NCBI GenBank assembly: GCA_026018925.1
Contig: JAKSZU010000018.1
Coordinates: forward strand, 28,396,452-28,460,451
Direction: 5' to 3'
Length of the DNA stretch: 64,000 nt
DNA from: Tupaia tana
Lineage: Eukaryota; Chordata; Mammalia; Scandentia; Tupaiidae
This document shows positions 60,243 through 64,000 of the stretch, in pieces; the first letter of the stretch is position 1, and the number at the start of each line of letters is the position of its first letter. The position numbers and the translations under genes are program-made. The notes beneath the pieces are model-generated. The model was not told the origin of the DNA. It did no database searches and saw nothing but the letters and a program-made list of their open reading frames with translations.

Positions 60243-60432
60243 AAGCCAGCTGGTGGCATGGGTGGTTAAGGCGTGGGATTGCCACTTGGCTGACCACAGT
60301 TTAAGTCCTGGAATTGGTGGCTTGCTTTTTCACTCCTCATCTCTCAACCCCTGTCTCTCTCTTGCGCACATAAGTGCCCTATAGCAAACTTCAACGATAA
60401 CATTAATAATAATAAGTAAATTTAAGAAATCT
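60243..60432 (+). mobile_element. tSINE-B
   Basis: The head is AAGCCAGCTGGTGGCATGG. The 3' part has GTGCCCTATAGCAAACTTC before a TAATAATAATAAG tail, mixing A-like and B-like features. Confidence 0.82.
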
Positions 60433-61086
60433 ATTTTGCTTTTGACTTGAAGAAATAAGTCATTTGTCTCTATTGTACCCCAGTTTATGGGTTTGTCTGT
60501 TTCTTAGTATTAGTTTGTTTTCCATCCCCATATTTTTCCACAGACTGTGTGTATAGTTTTGTCTTGATGCTCAGTTAAAGTCAAATAGTTTCAAAAAGTT
60601 AAAGTCAACTAGTTTCAACTTTTTGGAGTAAGTATCTTTCATAGGGTGTGCTTTGGATTTTAAACTTGCACCACAACTTATACTTTGTTACTAACAAAGT
60701 TAAGTGTTACGGTAGGCTTCTTATTTTGGTTGAATTATTTTGTGTATAAAAATTAAGTCAACTGTGTGTGGAATTTGAATTTTTGACTATTCTTAATCGC
60801 TTGATTTGCTTTTTTCACCCTTATCACAAAAGTCTTTGATACTATGCAGAAGGTCAGCAATTTTTCCCTCTCATCAGGTACTTCCTGTGAATTTGGACTA
60901 CCTCTGAAATTAGTCTAGAAGCATAGCAGCATATGGTTTTGAGAGAAGGAGTAACAATTTACATATTTCTCATATATTAATACACAACAACAACTTGGTT
61001 TTGTTTTGATAGCTGGTAACATTTATAAGGAAATGGATTTGCGTACTTGGATTCTTACTGATAGTACATTTTTCTTTCATTGTTAG
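60433..61086. other. intron 12, unique
   Basis: A 24-bp tandem duplication (AGTTAAAGTCAA units at 60573 and 60597) is present. No exon is recognised before the acceptor TTCATTGTTAG. Confidence 0.5.
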
Positions 61087-61327
61087 GAAGAGCTTGGATT
61101 TGATTGAATCTCTGTTGCGGCTGGCAGAGGTTGGTCAATATGAGCAAGTCAAACAGCTTTTTAGCTTCCCTATTAAACACTGTCCAGACATGTTGGTATT
61201 GGCCTTACTACAAATCAACACCTCCTGGCACACCTTGCGCCATGAACTCATCTCCACCCTGATGCCAATTTTTCTTGGAAACCACCCTAACTCGGCTATT
61301 ATTTTGCACTATGCATGGCATGGGCAG
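61087..61327 (+). CDS. CNOT1: CNOT1 coding exon 13, residues 448-528
   Basis: The 241-nt exon completes Trp-448 and reads [20 protein letters not shown] through ILHYAWHGQ, ending in phase 0 at a GTAAGA donor. It is the last CNOT1 exon in the window. Residue 535, mutated in human holoprosencephaly, should fall in the next exon, off the right edge. Confidence 0.97.
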
Positions 61328-61554
61328 GTAAGACATAACTATTTGATTGTCATTTCTTTGTCTAAGTAGTCAATATTCTTTAGAGCATTGATACTCATAT
61401 AGGGAAATTTACCTCATTCTTTGAACTATTATGACTTTCCGGAGACATCATATTGTCATAAAGTTGTTTTGTCTTAGGATCATGTCAGCATTAAAATATA
61501 AAACCCTAAAAAGCAGAGAGGCAAAATAATTTTTTAAGAACTCCGTGTTATCGG
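61328..61554. other. intron 13, unique 5' part
   Basis: Nothing is recognised here. Confidence 0.4.
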
Positions 61555-61720
61555 GGCCAGCAGGTGATGTGGTGATTGAAGGCACTGGACTTCCACATGG
61601 CCGACCGCAGTTCAAGTCCTAGACCTGGAGGCTTGTTTTCTCAACGTTTGCTCTCTTTCTCTGTCTCTCTCTGGTCAAATTAATATAAATTAGTAAATAC
61701 ATAAACTAAATGAAGTTATG
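61555..61720 (+). mobile_element. tSINE-B
   Basis: The head is GGGGCCAGCAGGTGATGTGGTG, the B box GTTCAAGTCC and the end CTCTGGTCAAATTAATATAAAT. Confidence 0.9.
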
Positions 61721-61742
61721 TATTACTAGGGCATTAATTGTT

Positions 61743-61967
61743 TTAGAAATATTTTTGCTATAGGACACATGCGCTTGCCAGAGAGACAGAAAACAAGAAA
61801 TCACCACCTGGAGGGGATGAAAAGAAGAGAGAGGTAAAAGAGAACAGACTGGAGCTTGACACACATGTGCCTAGCGTGTTTTTCAAGCCTTCAGATTGGG
61901 AATTGGAACCACACAGTTGTCCATATGGGATCTCCCTGCCTTTAATAACCATGCTATGGCTGGCCCC
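61743..61967 (-). mobile_element. tSINE-C, variant body
   Basis: It has TTTTTGCTATAGGACACATGC, a purine-rich replacement in the middle and a head ending ATGGCTGGCCCC. Confidence 0.78.
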
Positions 61968-62013
61968 ATTTTGTTTTCCTTAATAGCCTATGTATGCTTT
62001 TTTGTTTAGTTTT

Positions 62014-62222
62014 GTTTTATGAGAGAGAGATAAAGAAACAGAGTAAAGTAGTTATTTTTGACATGTTCTTGTTATGTCTCTATCCTTTTGCCCCACCCTC
62101 CCTATCGACTAGGGCAGAACATACTTGCCATGCTCTTTATACTCACTTTGGCCTGAAAATTGAACCTGTACCTCCCATGCAGGTTCTAACCTCCCAAGTA
62201 TGTTGCTACATTTGGGCCAATA
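62014..62222 (-). mobile_element. possible old SINE (D-like)
   Basis: GAGAGAGATAAAGAAACAGAG is followed by TTGAACCTGTACCTCCC (B-box-like antisense) and GGGCCAATAG. The family is uncertain. Confidence 0.35.
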
Positions 62223-62325
62223 GCCTGTATTTTTAATAGAATAAGTGTAGAAAATAAAAAGTAGTCATTTCCCTTACCTGAAGTGCCCTTTTTGGCTTTT
62301 TTTCTTACTCTTTAATCTTAGAGTG

Positions 62326-62566
62326 GGGCCAGAGGTGGCATGGTAGTTAAGGGTCTGAATCCCGCATGGCTAACTCCATGCTTTGAGACCTGGACACGGC
62401 TGCTTGAAAATCACACCTGGCATGTGCATGTGCATGCCCAGAGTCCCAAGAGGAGAATGGAGAAGGAACTACATTGTGTTCTTCCTCACAGGCAGAGGGG
62501 AGAGTGCGCTGTGATTTCTCGCTTTGTCTCTCTCTGGTCTTGAATATATGCCCTAAAGCTGAAGTC
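62326..62566 (+). mobile_element. tSINE-C
   Basis: The head is GGGGCCAGAGGTGGCATGG. The body includes CCCAAGAGGAGAATGGAGAAGG and the end is ATATGCCCTAAAGC. Confidence 0.83.
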
Positions 62567-63383
62567 TTTTTTAAAAATGTAATTTATATTATATACAAGT
62601 AGTTAAAATGAACAGATAAGGCTGCTGACAGACATATTAGTTCATTAGTTCATTCAGTCAGTTCTCTCTTCTAGAATTACAAATTTCAAACTGGAATTAC
62701 AGTTTACAAGATGCTTAACAAACATATAGCTCAGAATTTGCAGCCCTGACATCATTTAAACCTTTCTTATCATAACCTGCAATGTTGAAAGAGGCTTAAA
62801 GGAACTACATTTCCCTGTTCCTGAGTGAATAGTTCTAATTGAACTAGTGCCACTGCAAACAATTATTGGAATACAATTTGGGTATAGCAAACAGCAATTG
62901 CCTAATGCCCCTTATTTGAGACATAGTCAACTGACTTCTAGTTTCTTGTTTATGTTATTACTCAGTTGCAGCCTTTAAGTCAGTTCTGAAACCCGGTCAG
63001 GCTATCTGCTGGTCAAAAAGAAACTGAATAATTACCAGAAAAAGCATTTCTATTTTTGGAAATTGGTAGAGTTAGAATGTGCATACAAACACCATACTCA
63101 GAAATACTGTTTAGTATGAGAAGATGGTTACCCTAACTATATATATACTTTTTTTATAGAGCAGTAATTTATAACTCATTTTTTAGGAATTTGTAAGTTG
63201 ATATAACCTCATAATCACATTATACTATTAAAATGGAATAGTCTGCTCAAGTATTATTTGAAAATGTATTGGTAGACTTAGAAAGGGTAAATAAGTTTAT
63301 TAAATAGCTGTATGAACCAAGTTTAGGGATAGTCTTCATTTGGAAATTGTTGACATAACTTGACCATATAACTTGTCAGTATA
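62567..63383. other. intron 13, unique
   Basis: This SINE-free 0.8-kb stretch holds no exon. Host-gene snoRNAs are known from CNOT1 introns, but I see no convincing H/ACA fold with ANANNA and ACA boxes here. Confidence 0.45.
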
Positions 63384-63556
63384 GGGGCCAGCAGGTGGCG
63401 TGGTAGTTGAGGTGCTGTACTCCATGTGGCTGACTGAGGTTTGAGTCTCAGACCCTGGTGACTTGCTTTCTCTCTATGTCTGTATGTCTTTATCTTGTGA
63501 GTACATGTTCCCTATAGCAGATTTAAAAAATATAACAATACATGAAATAAAATACT
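63384..63556 (+). mobile_element. tSINE-B
   Basis: The head is GGGGCCAGCAGGTGGCGTGG. The 3' part TTCCCTATAGCAG precedes an AATAAAATAC tail. Confidence 0.88.
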
Positions 63557-63586
63557 TTTTTTTTTTTTTAAAGACCCTTCACTGAA

Positions 63587-64000
63587 GGGCCGTTGGGTAG
63601 CGTGGTTAAGGCAGTGGATCCCATATGGCTACTTTGTGGTTTGAGTCCCAGGCCTAACGACTTAAAAAATACTCTGGGGGTACATATGCATGCATTTCCA
63701 GAATCCTGAGAGGACAGTGGAGGAGAAGGGATTATGATGTGGCCATGTCTTTTGTAGGGTGGTTTTTCACTTTCCCTTTCTTTGTCTCTCTCTGGAGAGG
63801 ATACATGGCCTGTGTCAAATATCTTTTTTTTTTTTTTTTAGTGATTTAATTTATTATTATTCTTCAGTTTGACCAGAGAGAGAGAAGAGTGAGAAAGCAA
63901 GCCACCAGGTCCAGGACTCAAAACCGTGGTTGGCCGTGTGGGAGTCCGGCACCTTAACCATTATGCCACCTGCCTACCCCTGTGACAAATACCTTTTAAA
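63587..64000 (+). mobile_element. tSINE-C host split by tSINE-B
   Basis: The head is GGGCCGTTGGGTAGCGTGG. The host tail CTGTGTCAAATATCTTTT is repeated as CTGTGACAAATACCTTTT after the insert. Confidence 0.83.
63822..63979 (-). mobile_element. tSINE-B nested in tSINE-C tail
   Basis: A T-run, CAGTTTGACCAGAGAGAG and the head ATGCCACCTGCCTACCCC identify it. Confidence 0.9.

Larger units (their letters stand above)
17560..64000 (+). other. CNOT1: CNOT1 gene, 5' half (exons 1-13)
   Basis: CNOT1 is the large scaffold (about 2,376 residues in human) of the CCR4-NOT deadenylase complex, which shortens mRNA poly(A) tails in the cytoplasm and also acts in nuclear transcription control. The window covers exon 1, a 26-kb intron and 12 coding exons giving residues 1-528. 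All coding junctions keep frame, all introns are GT-AG, and the protein reads without a break. The encoded part is the N-terminal helical-repeat region, which is the docking site for the CNOT10-CNOT11 module. The MIF4G domains that bind TTP, CNOT7/8 and CNOT9, and the C-terminal Not1 domain that binds CNOT2-CNOT3, lie in exons off the right edge. Confidence 0.97.

Noticed and set aside
61328..64000. CNOT1-hosted snoRNAs (SNORA46, SNORA50A)
   Set aside because: These are known from CNOT1 introns, but I found no H/ACA box layout here. They probably lie in later introns off the right edge.

Overview
The window is nuclear DNA of a placental mammal. The evidence is a split protein-coding gene with GT-AG introns, a CpG-island promoter, very dense tRNA-derived SINEs, relics of L1, Tigger and an ERVL-like retrovirus, and a processed pseudogene. 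The CNOT1 protein is too conserved to give the species. I see no Alu, B1, carnivore SINEC, horse ERE, pig PRE, ruminant Bov or AfroSINE copies. The abundant SINEs are ones I cannot name, so the order is left open.

Layout. (1) Positions 748-4290 on the + strand hold the last two coding exons of a serine carboxypeptidase (peptidase S10) most like cathepsin A. The rest of that gene lies off the left edge. (2) Positions 4291-16680 are a repeat-rich intergenic spacer. It includes an antisense L1 tail split by a Tigger DNA transposon, which is itself split by five SINEs, and a second L1 3' end in sense orientation. (3) A CpG island at about 16680-18450 is the CNOT1 promoter. It has a ZNF143-type palindrome, an array of inverted CCAAT boxes and a YY1-type element at the likely start site. 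Non-coding exon 1 ends at 17676. (4) Intron 1 (17677-43815) is 26 kb, holds an antisense ERVL-like provirus relic (about 21.2-27.3 kb) and is packed with SINEs. (5) Exons 2-13 of CNOT1 (43816-61327) encode residues 1-528 of the CCR4-NOT scaffold with every reading-frame junction intact. The gene continues off the right edge. An antisense ATP5MC2 processed pseudogene lies in intron 11.

Repeat names used here are provisional. tSINE-A is about 260 bp, with a tRNA-like head (A box about TTAGCGTAATGG, B box about GGTTCGAGTCC), a body with GAGAGGAGAATGGAGGAGAA, an end near CCCTATAGCGAAAACCTCTCC and a poly(A) tail. tSINE-B is about 170 bp, with a similar head, a pyrimidine-rich body and a tail rich in AATAAA followed by TTCTTT. 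tSINE-C is an older, diverged relative of A with a TGGATCCCACATGGCTGAC head. tSINE-D is an old, distinct tRNA-like SINE. Boundaries of SINE copies are read by eye and are good to about 10 bp for A and B and about 20 bp for C and D. A minus strand means the tRNA-like head is on the right.

The two host genes have no evident functional link. CNOT1 is a housekeeping mRNA-decay scaffold; the carboxypeptidase is a lysosomal or secretory-type hydrolase. I found no previously undescribed biological system. The most unusual signals are repeated reuse of the same target site by successive SINE insertions, bare poly(A) insertions, a strong overlapping uORF in CNOT1, and the promoter architecture.
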